From assembly GCA_029776125.1 (NCBI GenBank), contig JARVJS010000079.1, forward strand, positions 1 through 37,797: 37,797 bases of DNA, read 5' to 3'. Within the stretch, counting starts at the first letter, position 1; each line of letters starts with the position of its first letter. Below, in pieces: positions 23,481 through 31,085 of the stretch. Position numbers and translations under genes: made by a program. A model generated the notes under the pieces. The model saw nothing but the letters and a program-made list of their open reading frames with translations. It was not told the origin of the DNA and searched no databases. The DNA is from Nitrososphaeria archaeon. Lineage in GTDB: Archaea > Thermoproteota > Nitrososphaeria > JACIWG01.

Positions 23481-25629
23481 TTAACAAAATTGCTACTTCA
23501 ACAACCAAGGTTATGGCTGCAAGTATACCGATGATGATAAGGAATGTTGAAATGTCGCCGACACTTGACTTTACTTGTGACACAGTAGCATCTTGTGCAT
23601 TCTTTATAGAGGTCTGTATGCTGTTAGCGTTGTCTGAAATGGACTTGCTCAATGTGTTACCTAAGCTGTTAATCTGGCTTGAGAGGCTGTTAGCGTTGTC
23701 GGAGATAGACTTACTTAGAGTATTACCTAAGTTTGTGATCTGGCCTGATAGAGTATTACCAAGGTTGCCTACACTTGTTGTCAATGTTCCAATAGCATTA
23801 TTTACACTTGTGAAGCCCTTAGACATTGAGTCAGATAATGTTGCGAGGTCACTCTTTACACTAGAAATGTCGTTTCTAATGTTCTGTATACCTTGTGTGA
23901 GGGTAGTCTTAATAGTATCAACAGTGTTAGATAATGTAGCAAGGTTATTCAACACAGTCTGAGTGTCGGGTGAAACACCTGTTACAGTGAATAGCAAGAA
24001 TGATGGCTTAAGCTCGCCACCAGCATACAGTGAGAAGACATGTAGACCTGGAGTGAAACCTGCTGCAACAAACTTTAGCTCGAGGTCACCAGTACTATTA
24101 CAGTATACACTGCTTGGACAGTCCCAGTTCTGTGGATCAACGCCGAGAAGACGGTTGTCAATGTTTGGTGTATAGCCTACAGTTGGATCAAGACCAGTAC
24201 CTAACACGGTAACAAGAGAGCCATCGTTAGCAAATGTTGAAGGAACAATCTTCAAAGTTGGAAGAACCTTAAATTCTTTCCAAGCAATCTCTGTACCAGA
24301 TATGTCAGAGGTTTCCTCACCAAGGTATGTGTCTACAGCCGTAACATTGTGCAAACCACCATAGGTGTGTGGCACTGTGAACTTTACTGTAACATTAAAC
24401 TGCCCGTCTGCACCAGTGGTAGCGTTAGCCATCCAATAGTATGTTCCATCACCTAGTTCAATTTCAAACCAGTATATGAATACAGCAATCTTTGCTGGGA
24501 AACCGTATGCCTTTGCAGTAACAACAGTACCAACAGGACCTTCTTTAGGATCTAGCACAAGTGTTGGAACGACATTGATATAGAATACGAACCTGAAATT
24601 GTTAGCATCCTTTAATAGGATGTAGTGGGATTCCATCGAGGTTACCGGTATAGTTACTGTTGTGTTAAAGAAGCCTGTACCATTAGCCATTACGGAGCCA
24701 AGATACTTTGAACCATCAAACCATATTGTCACATTACCTGGATAGAAGTAGTTTCCTGCAATAACAAGCTCATCAAAGACACCCACTTTAACATGGTACC
24801 AAGAACCAAAGTCTGTTTCATTTCCAAATATGTAGCCTTCGTCAGCAAGAACATTGTCTACTTGAAGGAGACCTCTGGGATACTCTTCCCAATCAAATGA
24901 GTAGGTTTCGGCAGTCTTATTATCAACAGCATAGAACGTTATAACTTCAATGAAATCTTCTATTGGCCACTGATCAGAATCAACCAGAATCTTTAAGTCA
25001 GGAGCGTTCATGCTGTAGACGAACTGGCCCTTCTCGTTTGTTGGATAAAGATTCCTTATAACAACATCCTCATGTTCTATTGGGTCATAGTAGCTTAGGT
25101 TAACATAGTTGTTTGCTGAGAAGGCATAGCCTTTAAGTGATATGGCTCTTCCAGCAGGACCCCAGCTTGGAACAACCTCAAATGCTGCTGTTACAATGAT
25201 AACGTTGTCTGTTACTGCAACGGAGGTTGCACTACCGTCGAAGGCTTTAACATAGTATTCTCCGCCGGCAATGTCCTTTGGTATGGAACCATTAACCCAA
25301 CCGTTACCTATCGAATAGCTGTCCACAGTTTTACCTGGACCAAAAAGGTCTGCGACCTTAAATGTTGGAGTGTATTTGAAGTCTCCTGAAGAAATTTGTG
25401 AGAAGCCGTCTTTGCTCCATACCAGATAGAACTGTCCACCCGAGAATGTTACTCCACCAAAGTACAGGTGTACGGTTCCACCTGCTGGAACTTCTGTTGG
25501 TGCACTTGGTGCTAGTGTGGTTTCAATTAGAATATAGCCTGTTGATGCCTTTACTGCTAGTGGAAAGAAAACTGCGAATATTGTTGTTAGTAATAGTGCT
25601 AGGATAAATGTTGCCTTTATTTTACTCAT
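23467..25629 (-). CDS. S-layer-like surface protein with coiled-coil stalk and C-terminal anchor
   Basis: A 720-residue exported protein. A signal peptide occupies about residues 1-29 (hydrophobic core ATFILALLLTTIFAVFF, cut after VKAS). About five beta-sandwich Ig/IPT-like modules follow, each opening with a P-x-x-G-x-x-V/I-x-L-x-G-x-G/A-F pattern, for example VPSWGPAGRAISLKGYAF and DPKEGPVGTVVTAKAYGF. Residues about 565-690 are a Ser/Asn/Leu coiled coil with 11- and 22-residue repeats, and 692-714 is a membrane anchor (TFLIIIGILAAITLVVEVAIL) with basic end. N-x-S/T sites are frequent. One chain thus unites lattice-type domains and the membrane-anchored stalk that SlaA and SlaB share out in Sulfolobales. 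AGGTGA precedes the ATG. Confidence 0.85.
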   Translation of the reverse strand: MSKIKATFILALLLTTIFAVFFPLAVKASTGYILIETTLAPSAPTEVPAGGTVHLYFGGVTFSGGQFYLVWSKDGFSQISSGDFKYTPTFKVADLFGPGKTVDSYSIGNGWVNGSIPKDIAGGEYYVKAFDGSATSVAVTDNVIIVTAAFEVVPSWGPAGRAISLKGYAFSANNYVNLSYYDPIEHEDVVIRNLYPTNEKGQFVYSMNAPDLKILVDSDQWPIEDFIEVITFYAVDNKTAETYSFDWEEYPRGLLQVDNVLADEGYIFGNETDFGSWYHVKVGVFDELVIAGNYFYPGNVTIWFDGSKYLGSVMANGTGFFNTTVTIPVTSMESHYILLKDANNFRFVFYINVVPTLVLDPKEGPVGTVVTAKAYGFPAKIAVFIYWFEIELGDGTYYWMANATTGADGQFNVTVKFTVPHTYGGLHNVTAVDTYLGEETSDISGTEIAWKEFKVLPTLKIVPSTFANDGSLVTVLGTGLDPTVGYTPNIDNRLLGVDPQNWDCPSSVYCNSTGDLELKFVAAGFTPGLHVFSLYAGGELKPSFLLFTVTGVSPDTQTVLNNLATLSNTVDTIKTTLTQGIQNIRNDISSVKSDLATLSDSMSKGFTSVNNAIGTLTTSVGNLGNTLSGQITNLGNTLSKSISDNANSLSSQINSLGNTLSKSISDNANSIQTSIKNAQDATVSQVKSSVGDISTFLIIIGILAAITLVVEVAILLRRLS
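23621..23768 (-). repeat. 66-base tandem repeat encoding the stalk of the S-layer-like protein
   Basis: Two diverged 66-base units (23621-23686 and 23687-23752) share exact blocks such as CTGTTAGCGTTGTC, which recurs 66 bases apart, plus a part unit beyond. They encode 22-residue repeats of the form LGNTLSKSISDNANS plus a QIN/LSS link; half units of 11 residues (LGNTLSGQITN) precede. An 11-residue rhythm predicts a straight or slightly right-handed coiled coil. The repeat unit suggests that the stalk has grown or shrunk by duplication. Confidence 0.75.
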
Positions 25630-25645
25630 ATTTTCACCTTAAGCG

Positions 25646-25659
25646 TTTCAAGTTTGAAA
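25646..25659. promoter_or_regulatory. Palindrome in the leader/promoter of the S-layer-like gene
   Basis: TTTCAA-GT-TTGAAA is a perfect six-base inverted repeat 17 bases before the ATG at 25629, next to the ribosome-binding site region. A TATA-like TTAAATA on the minus strand (around 25664-25670) lies just upstream, so the palindrome would overlap the transcription start. It may be an operator, possibly for the Lrp-type regulator encoded divergently on the other side of this gap. Confidence 0.4.
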
Positions 25660-25858
25660 TGTGTATTTAAGTTTTGTGGACAAATTGTCTATATCCTGTG
25701 CTTATAAAGACTTTACTTTTCGAGTCTATATTATTTTTGATTTATTTTTGCTGTTGTTTGGTAAAAATGTTTGTCTTTTATACTATAGGCTTCTTTTTTT
25801 GCTTTTTTGGAACCGTTTTGTTTATATTTTACCTTTTCTATAGGTTGTGTGGTTAGGT

Positions 25859-26317
25859 ATGAAAAGACTGGATGATTTGGATTTAAAGATTTTGGACGAG
25901 CTTAGCGAGAATGCCGGTATATCCATTCCTAAGTTGGCGAAGAAGCTTGGCGTTAAGCAGTCTAAAGTCTACAGTAGGGTTAAGAGACTTTTTAGAAGAG
26001 GGGTTATTAAGAGAATGACCATTGAAGCGAATGAGGAGGCTCTTGGTTTAAATGTCCAAGCGTTTATTGGAATCAATGTAGAGTCTTTGGAGAGGGAGAA
26101 GGTTGTTGAAGAGATTGCTAAGGTGCCGGAGGTCGTCTCTGTTGCTGAGGTTACTGGAAGATTTGACCTTATTGTTGAAGCGCATGTGAAGAGTTTAGAG
26201 GACTTGTATAGTGTTGTTTCTAAAAAGATTGCTGTATTAGCTGGCGTAAGCCACACTGAAACGTTCATACAACTTAAAAAGAGGGAGGGTGTAAGAAAGT
26301 ATTCGATGATAAAGTAG
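25859..26317 (+). CDS. Lrp/AsnC-family transcriptional regulator
   Basis: A 152-residue feast/famine regulator. The N-terminal helix-turn-helix (about 1-60: LDDLDLKILDELSENAG, IPKLAKKLGVKQSKVYSRVKRL) is followed by a RAM-type ligand domain (about 65-148) with VQAFIGINVE and TGRFDLIVEAHV, the usual alpha-beta sandwich that oligomerises and may bind amino acids. ATG at 25859 gives the canonical start; a GTG at 25847 would add four residues. It is divergent from the S-layer-like gene across about 230 bases, the longest gap in the window, which is T-rich on the plus strand and shows no other gene. Target genes are unknown. Confidence 0.93.
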   Translation: MKRLDDLDLKILDELSENAGISIPKLAKKLGVKQSKVYSRVKRLFRRGVIKRMTIEANEEALGLNVQAFIGINVESLEREKVVEEIAKVPEVVSVAEVTGRFDLIVEAHVKSLEDLYSVVSKKIAVLAGVSHTETFIQLKKREGVRKYSMIK

Positions 26318-26414
26318 TAATGTTAAAAAAAGTGGATTTGAGGAATTTTAGAAAAAAATTTTTAGCTTAAAAAATATTTTTTAGGCTGTTCATTTATGGT
26401 TCTGTTGAAGAAGG

Positions 26415-27098
26415 TTGAATAGGCTGTTTAGGTTTGAGGACCCCAAGATAATGGAATTATTTGATAAGAGGTTCATTTCTAGTATTTTTAAGAAGATTAG
26501 TGTTTTAGAAAAATGTGTTAGTAGAGTTGAGGAGGCATCTGGGTTAAGGTTTCCAGAATATTATATTGAACCTATTCTCCCAGTCTATTTTGATAATAGT
26601 GGTGGGATTGCAGTATACTATGCTAGGACTATACCCTATGTGGCCCCTAGTGGACTTGATATTGTTATACAGGTTTCTGCTGCAATGCTAAAGTATGGTT
26701 CAAAATCTTCTATTGAAGCCATACTCGCACACGAGTTCCTCCATTACCTAGACCTTGTTAGAAGGATTTCAAAGTTTGAGATAGTTTCTGACGAAGTTAG
26801 AGGAAGCGTCTTTGAAACATTATATAGTGATTTAGAGAAAATTATTAAGCCAGAATATGTGTATGCTGACAGGAAATTAGTAAGAACTCTTAAGAAAAAG
26901 TTTGCAGACGGATTTGAGGACGAGAAGTTGAAGGAGAAGACACTTTCTGACTGGATCAATAAGGGTAAGCCAATTATTCAATTATCGCCAGAAGAAAACA
27001 TGGTTAGGATTCCAGTGAGCACTATTTTGACCTCAAAATTTGATCCAATACTCCTTTTAAGGATCAGGGAGATCGAGAAAAAGGCGGGTCTAGCATAA
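26415..27098 (+). CDS. Putative HEFLH zinc metalloprotease
   Basis: A 227-residue soluble protein with a gluzincin-like helix ILAHEFLHYLDLVRR, giving His106, Glu107 and His110 as zinc ligands and catalytic base. A third ligand could be Glu127 or Glu134 in the following helix (VSDEVRGSVFETLYSDL). A helical N-terminus and a strand pair (PVYFDNSGGIAVYYARTI) precede the motif. I know no named family. The stop overlaps the start of the nucleotidyltransferase-kinase gene by one base (TAATG), so the two are made together and probably act together. The start is uncertain: TTG at 26415 (used here) or ATG at 26451, which has GAGG about 12 bases upstream. An AT palindrome at 26368-26383 may be its TATA region. 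Confidence 0.7.
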   Translation: MNRLFRFEDPKIMELFDKRFISSIFKKISVLEKCVSRVEEASGLRFPEYYIEPILPVYFDNSGGIAVYYARTIPYVAPSGLDIVIQVSAAMLKYGSKSSIEAILAHEFLHYLDLVRRISKFEIVSDEVRGSVFETLYSDLEKIIKPEYVYADRKLVRTLKKKFADGFEDEKLKEKTLSDWINKGKPIIQLSPEENMVRIPVSTILTSKFDPILLLRIREIEKKAGLA

Positions 27099-28735
27099 TG
27101 ATAGAAGATGATGTGAGAAATAGTATTCTTAAAATAGTTTTTAATGAATACGGTAGAGATAATGTGCTAGCGGCATGCATTTACGGTTCACATGTTGCAG
27201 GCTACGCTAGGCCAGACAGCGATTACGATATCATAGTAGTATTGAGAAACTATGCTGCAAAAATTGGGTACAAGTACATTAGAGAACCTATATTGGCATC
27301 CATACTAGCAGTTGAAAAGAGAATATTGTATGATGACGCCAAAAAGTCTTCGCTTGGAGAATTTGTGGTTGGAAGATTCCTTAATATTTACGAACCTCTT
27401 GTTGGTAAAGATCTTTTGGAAGAAGTTGAAATAGAATATAAGAAGAGGGTAATACTTGAAATATTAAGTGAGTTCAATGGAAAGTTTCAGCCCCTGATGA
27501 ACGTAATAAGGTTTCCACTAAAATACTTTCTTTTTGAAAAGCTTAGACGGAGAATGCAATTTTATCCACCAGCAGTATACAGTTACACTAAAACATACGG
27601 GGGAGCGCTTAGAGAAAAAAATATTGAATTTAGTCTGGAAGGCTTCAGAAGAGCGGCACTTCAACTTGTGAAAGAGAAATGCTGTATTGCCTTCAAGGAC
27701 GACATCGTATGGATTTCTGACCCGAACTCCTTTAATAGGATAAGTAAAATAAAGGCTATAGTTGAGGAGACTAAAAGGGACATAACATCCTATGCGACAC
27801 ATATATACTGTGGGAGGGTGGGAGTTTCAATAATATTGGAGGAGCTAAAATCTAAGATTGAGAGACAGGGGAAGGTTGAACTTTTAAATGACCTAAAATA
27901 CCCTTCAAAATACCTAAACGTTCCTGAGGGAATAGTTATTGTTAACGAAAAAGATTGGATTAAGAGAATGGTAGAATGCCTAGAATTAGGAGACGACTAC
28001 AGTTATAGGGTTGAAAAGATAGGAGGGTATGGTATAGATAAGATAGTTAGTGTTGCAAGAAAGTATGTTTTTATGTCAAATGGGAAAGTCTTTAATGTTG
28101 TAGTTAAAAGGTTCAGAGATCCTAGAAACATAAAATGGGCTGTACTTGCGTTAGCTACACTAGCGGACATAAGATTTGAAGTACTACCATTAAAGAGGAT
28201 GGCTAACGAGTATACGAATAATTTAGAATTCAAGAGATTTGGTTTTAATGTGCCGAAAATTCATGCTGTAGACTTGGATAGAATACAGCTTATAACAGAG
28301 TATATTGAAGGAGAAAATGTTAGCACATTATTGAAAAATGGTGAGTTTGAAGTTTTAGAGAAAGTTGGAGAAGAAATTGGAAGACTTCATTCTAAAGGAT
28401 ATGCTTTAGGGGATGCAAAACCGGATAACATGATTGTTTCCAAAGATGATAAAATATTTTTCACGGACCTTGAGCAGGCTAAAGTAGGTGGAGAAATAGT
28501 TTGGGATATTGCAGAATTCATAAATTATAGTCTGGCATTCTCCTTTGACGCAGAATATGCTTGGAAGATCGCTAATATTTTTTCGAAAGGATACCTAAAG
28601 TATGGTAGGGCTGAAGATTTGAGAAAAGTGGGTGATAAAAAATATAGTCTAATCTTTAAACCTTTTATTACACCACAGGTTTCTAAAAGTATCCTTTTAG
28701 GAATAGAGGAAGCAATAAATGATGCTAGCGCTTAA
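27098..28735 (+). CDS. Nucleotidyltransferase fused to a Bud32/RIO-like kinase
   Basis: A 545-residue two-domain protein. Residues about 1-120 hold a minimal nucleotidyltransferase fold with the signature G30-S31 followed by D-S-D-Y-D (40-44), the two Asp that bind catalytic metal. A helical, basic middle (120-310) has no assignment. Residues about 315-520 look like a small, divergent protein-kinase fold: VVVKRF with Lys337, a likely helix-C Glu371, [14 protein letters not shown] with catalytic Asp439 and Asn444, and FTDLEQAK with the metal Asp457 (DLE for DFG). The compact loop and lack of an activation segment resemble Bud32, RIO and small-molecule kinases. Substrates are unknown. It is coupled to the HEFLH gene and its 3' end overlaps convergent rps27ae by 11 bases. 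Confidence 0.82.
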   Translation: MIEDDVRNSILKIVFNEYGRDNVLAACIYGSHVAGYARPDSDYDIIVVLRNYAAKIGYKYIREPILASILAVEKRILYDDAKKSSLGEFVVGRFLNIYEPLVGKDLLEEVEIEYKKRVILEILSEFNGKFQPLMNVIRFPLKYFLFEKLRRRMQFYPPAVYSYTKTYGGALREKNIEFSLEGFRRAALQLVKEKCCIAFKDDIVWISDPNSFNRISKIKAIVEETKRDITSYATHIYCGRVGVSIILEELKSKIERQGKVELLNDLKYPSKYLNVPEGIVIVNEKDWIKRMVECLELGDDYSYRVEKIGGYGIDKIVSVARKYVFMSNGKVFNVVVKRFRDPRNIKWAVLALATLADIRFEVLPLKRMANEYTNNLEFKRFGFNVPKIHAVDLDRIQLITEYIEGENVSTLLKNGEFEVLEKVGEEIGRLHSKGYALGDAKPDNMIVSKDDKIFFTDLEQAKVGGEIVWDIAEFINYSLAFSFDAEYAWKIANIFSKGYLKYGRAEDLRKVGDKKYSLIFKPFITPQVSKSILLGIEEAINDASA

Positions 28736-28904
28736 ACTTTGTATAACCACATCTACCACATGTTAGCCTATCCTCATGTTCAGCCAGAAAGACGCCTCTA
28801 CCACATTTAGGACAATCAACACGCTTAGAAACAATTTTACCGTCTTGAATAACATAAAGATTCCAGACGCCTTTCAATTCCCTCTTAGACCCTTTTTCAC
28901 TCAA
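28725..28904 (-). CDS. rps27ae: Ribosomal protein S27ae (zinc ribbon)
   Basis: A 59-residue small-subunit protein too short for a simple ORF filter. The zinc ribbon is intact: [17 protein letters not shown] then [11 protein letters not shown], i.e. two C-x2-C pairs. The first part ([19 protein letters not shown]) matches the usual archaeal S27ae N-terminus. The start is TTG, two bases after the rps24e stop, so it is cotranscribed and coupled. S24e followed by S27ae is a conserved archaeal pair. The last 11 bases overlap the convergent nucleotidyltransferase-kinase gene. No ubiquitin is fused, as normal for archaea. Confidence 0.95.
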   Translation of the reverse strand: MSEKGSKRELKGVWNLYVIQDGKIVSKRVDCPKCGRGVFLAEHEDRLTCGRCGYTKFKR

Positions 28905-28906
28905 AC

Positions 28907-29269
28907 CTACTTACCACCTTTTTTAGCCGCAGCCTGTTTTTGCGCAGCCTTCTTACTCGCAAGCTCCTTTTTAACCTTTTCACGCTCTTCTTTAGAAAGT
29001 AAACGGACAAAGAGATGCTTTGGAAGCTGCCTTTTTGCATCATCAACCTTCTTGTACACGTATGCAAGAATTTTTGCATCACGAACGCCAGAAGAAGTAG
29101 AAATCTTTATTGGAAAGACAAGATTTTGATCGACATTCAGTTCTTTTGCAATAATTTCTCTAACCTTCTGCCTAGATGCGAGATGCGCCTGCCCATGAAA
29201 CATGGCCTCAACTTCCACTCTTCCAAGTAGTTGATTCTCAAACTTGTTTAGTATAGTATATTCTGCCAT
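28907..29269 (-). CDS. rps24e: Ribosomal protein S24e
   Basis: A 120-residue small-subunit protein. The family core is clear: [19 protein letters not shown] followed by [26 protein letters not shown] and [11 protein letters not shown]. The Lys/Ala-rich C-terminal tail after residue 95 is a usual rRNA-binding extension. It is placed between the dephospho-CoA kinase and S27ae in the conserved archaeal order. A 61-base AT-rich gap with a T-rich stretch precedes it, so an internal promoter may exist. Confidence 0.97.
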   Translation of the reverse strand: MAEYTILNKFENQLLGRVEVEAMFHGQAHLASRQKVREIIAKELNVDQNLVFPIKISTSSGVRDAKILAYVYKKVDDAKRQLPKHLFVRLLSKEEREKVKKELASKKAAQKQAAAKKGGK

Positions 29270-29330
29270 AGTGACCTATCGAGGGTCTGCAAATGGAGTA
29301 AATTAAACTTTTTTACAATTAAATCTATTA

Positions 29331-29858
29331 TTACGATAGGATATTATCTTTTGACAGACTCATTGAAGAAAAGATTCTTTCACAAAATGCTTTAATCCTT
29401 TCCTCTACATTCACTACCACAAGACCTTCATCAGGCTGTCCATATAGTACACATGAGCCCTTAGGGGAAAAGATTATGGCTACAAGGGCAAGAAGATCTT
29501 CTTCACCTTCAACAAAAATTCTCACAGGCTTTTCTGAACATAATGATGCCTTAAACGCTTCTATACTTTCTTCAGTGATACATCCTCTAGGATTACTGAC
29601 ATGAAATTCTACCTTGTGAGCGGGGTTTGAAGCCTTCCTTGGAAGCCTTTTCTCTTTTACATCAACAATCTGAATATCTGGAACTATGTTTATGGAAAGC
29701 ATGAAATCGAGTGTAGCATCTCCAACTGAAACAAGAAGATTACAGTCTTTAATTTGAGAGATTACTTTTTGAGCCTTATAAGAGTCATTTTTTATTAATA
29801 GACCTAAAGGTTTTTTCAGTTCCTGAGCTAGTTCTTCATTTAATAGCCACACATGCAC
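29331..29858 (-). CDS. GTP-dependent dephospho-CoA kinase (DUF359)
   Basis: A 175-residue member of the former DUF359 family, the archaeal enzyme for the last step of coenzyme A synthesis: it phosphorylates dephospho-CoA with GTP. It has the family pattern: PLGLLI near the start, LLVSVGDATLDFML, DIQIVDVKEKRLPR, SNPRGCITEESIEAF, RIFVEGEEDLLAL and the C-terminal VLYGQPDEGLVVV. Its location between spt4 and rps24e is highly conserved in archaea and supports the call. The start is GTG, two bases after the spt4 stop. Confidence 0.92.
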   Translation of the reverse strand: MHVWLLNEELAQELKKPLGLLIKNDSYKAQKVISQIKDCNLLVSVGDATLDFMLSINIVPDIQIVDVKEKRLPRKASNPAHKVEFHVSNPRGCITEESIEAFKASLCSEKPVRIFVEGEEDLLALVAIIFSPKGSCVLYGQPDEGLVVVNVEERIKAFCERIFSSMSLSKDNILS

Positions 29859-29860
29859 AT

Positions 29861-30049
29861 TTAGCTCACTTCGATAGCGTAGCGGCCGCTGGCCTTCAAA
29901 TTTAATATCTTTGCAATCTGAGACTTTTCAGGGTCTAAGATAATGATAAGACCAGACCATTTTGTCGTCAGGTCCGTGGAATTACATATTGGACAAACCT
30001 TTCCAGTTGTTAAAGCCTTACACTTTCTACATGCAAGTTCCTTTGGCAT
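29861..30049 (-). CDS. spt4: Transcription elongation factor Spt4 (RpoE'')
   Basis: A 62-residue zinc-ribbon protein. Four Cys lie as C-x2-C (ACRKCKAL) and C-x2-C (VCPICNST), followed by the WSGLIIILDPEKSQIAK stretch that is nearly invariant in archaeal Spt4. It pairs with Spt5 to close the RNA polymerase clamp and raise processivity. ATG at 30049 is preferred: GGTGA, part of GTG-AAG upstream, is its ribosome-binding site. GTG at 30058, overlapping the rpo7 stop, is then not the start. Cotranscribed with rpo7 and dephospho-CoA kinase. Confidence 0.95.
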   Translation of the reverse strand: MPKELACRKCKALTTGKVCPICNSTDLTTKWSGLIIILDPEKSQIAKILNLKASGRYAIEVS

Positions 30050-30054
30050 AGGCT

Positions 30055-30615
30055 TCACCCTTCAACTTTAGCCTTTTTTACATCTTCTTCAATCCATTCT
30101 AGTGCGCCAAGGAAAGGTTGCCTACATGTTATGCCAATCTTTCCAATAGATTCACCACGTGAGAGGCTAACGGCTGTTATTCTTGCACGAATTCTTGAAC
30201 CAACTTTCAATATACGCTTTGTCTGTGAAGCAGTTATTACACCTCTTTTGGTGTCACTAGTAACGTAATCATCTATAATTTGGGAAATATGCAATAGTGA
30301 GTCAGTTGGACCTATTCTTACAAAGGCCCCGAAGTCTGTAACTTCGACAACCTCGCCTTCAACAACCTCCTGGACCTTTGGATAAAAGGTTAGAACCCTA
30401 AACGAAACCTGATGATATGAGGCACCATCTCCGGGGACAATCTTTCCAATAGGGTCTGGTTTAACTTCATTTAAAAGAATAATGTATCCTAGCTCGGGTA
30501 TAATCATACTTTCGTACTTTTTCTTTAAAATTTCTTCTGCAACTTCCTTTAAAGGCCTTCCGAACTGATCGGGAGGAATTCTTACAACATCCTCTAACTC
30601 AACTAGCATGAACAA
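30055..30615 (-). CDS. rpo7: RNA polymerase subunit Rpo7 (RpoE')
   Basis: A 186-residue stalk subunit of RNA polymerase, partner of Rpo4. The N-terminal RNP-like domain (about 1-80) opens with VRIPPDQFGRPL and contains PGDGASYHQVSF. The C-terminal S1/OB fold (about 83-165) contains EGEVVEVTDFGAFVRIGPTD and SLLHISQI. TTG at 30615 is chosen: GAGG lies nine bases upstream, and the resulting M-F-M-L-V-E matches the family N-terminus. ATG at 30609 is too far from GAGG and TTG at 30624 touches it. The gap upstream may carry a promoter for the rpo7-spt4-kinase string. Confidence 0.95.
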   Translation of the reverse strand: MFMLVELEDVVRIPPDQFGRPLKEVAEEILKKKYESMIIPELGYIILLNEVKPDPIGKIVPGDGASYHQVSFRVLTFYPKVQEVVEGEVVEVTDFGAFVRIGPTDSLLHISQIIDDYVTSDTKRGVITASQTKRILKVGSRIRARITAVSLSRGESIGKIGITCRQPFLGALEWIEEDVKKAKVEG

Positions 30616-30697
30616 AATGATCAACCTCTAAAACTTATCACGCATAAACCACAAATTCTATAGAATATTAACCTTTCCAAAGAATTAAGTCCAAATG

Positions 30698-31078
30698 TTA
30701 ACATAATACAACCTTATCATTTGAGAGGGTTATGCATTTAAGTTTTTCTCTAAAAAGTCTTTCTCTAAGTTTACGATCCATTGTCGCCACCCAAACTTCA
30801 GACCGCCCCCTTGCATACGAGACTATTCTATCGTCTACAGAACCAACCTTCGGAGTCTCAACAACCTTCATTTTTTCGTCCACAAACTTTAAAGCTAATA
30901 GTGCAAACTTAGACTTCTTAACATGCTTGGAAAAGGATAGCCTAGAAAGTTCTTCAACAACACAGTCAGGTACAACAAATAGTACAGGGTCTAATAACCT
31001 TATAATGTCGTCTATTATATGGGAAGACTTTTCCGCTAAAGTCATTATAAAACTTGTATCAAAAACTACTTCAAACAA
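30698..31078 (-). CDS. PIN-domain protein, Fcf1/VapC-like
   Basis: A 126-residue PIN-fold putative endoribonuclease. The acidic residues of the active site are in VFDTSF (Asp7), VVEEL (about 42-44), SVDDRIVSYA (about 80-89) and ATMDRKLR (about Asp101). The gene sits between aIF2-gamma and rpo7, where archaea typically keep an Fcf1/UTP24-like PIN gene, so a role in rRNA processing or ribosome quality is more likely than a toxin role. No antitoxin-like gene is beside it. The start is TTG, seven bases after the aIF2-gamma stop. Confidence 0.88.
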   Translation of the reverse strand: MFEVVFDTSFIMTLAEKSSHIIDDIIRLLDPVLFVVPDCVVEELSRLSFSKHVKKSKFALLALKFVDEKMKVVETPKVGSVDDRIVSYARGRSEVWVATMDRKLRERLFREKLKCITLSNDKVVLC

Positions 31079-31085
31079 TTTGCAT

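Noticed and set aside
25661-25856. Two overlapping plus-strand frames with hydrophobic translations in the Lrp/S-layer gap
   Set aside because: The DNA is T-rich and gives Phe/Leu/Tyr-rich products by composition alone; there is no ribosome-binding site and the two frames compete.
26368-26383. Perfect palindrome TAAAAAATATTTTTTA as an operator
   Set aside because: It is pure A/T and such palindromes arise easily here; it is more simply a TATA region for the HEFLH gene or a T-rich stop for the Lrp gene.
27098-28735. Identification of the kinase fusion as the usual Kae1-Bud32 protein
   Set aside because: The N-terminal part is a nucleotidyltransferase, not an ASKHA-fold Kae1; no Kae1 HxxxH motif region is present, and the kinase loop reads GDAKPDN, unlike the HGDLTxxN of Bud32.
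30698-31078. PIN gene as a VapC toxin of a toxin-antitoxin pair
   Set aside because: No antitoxin-like gene is adjacent, and the position between aIF2-gamma and rpo7 is the conserved place of a housekeeping PIN protein.
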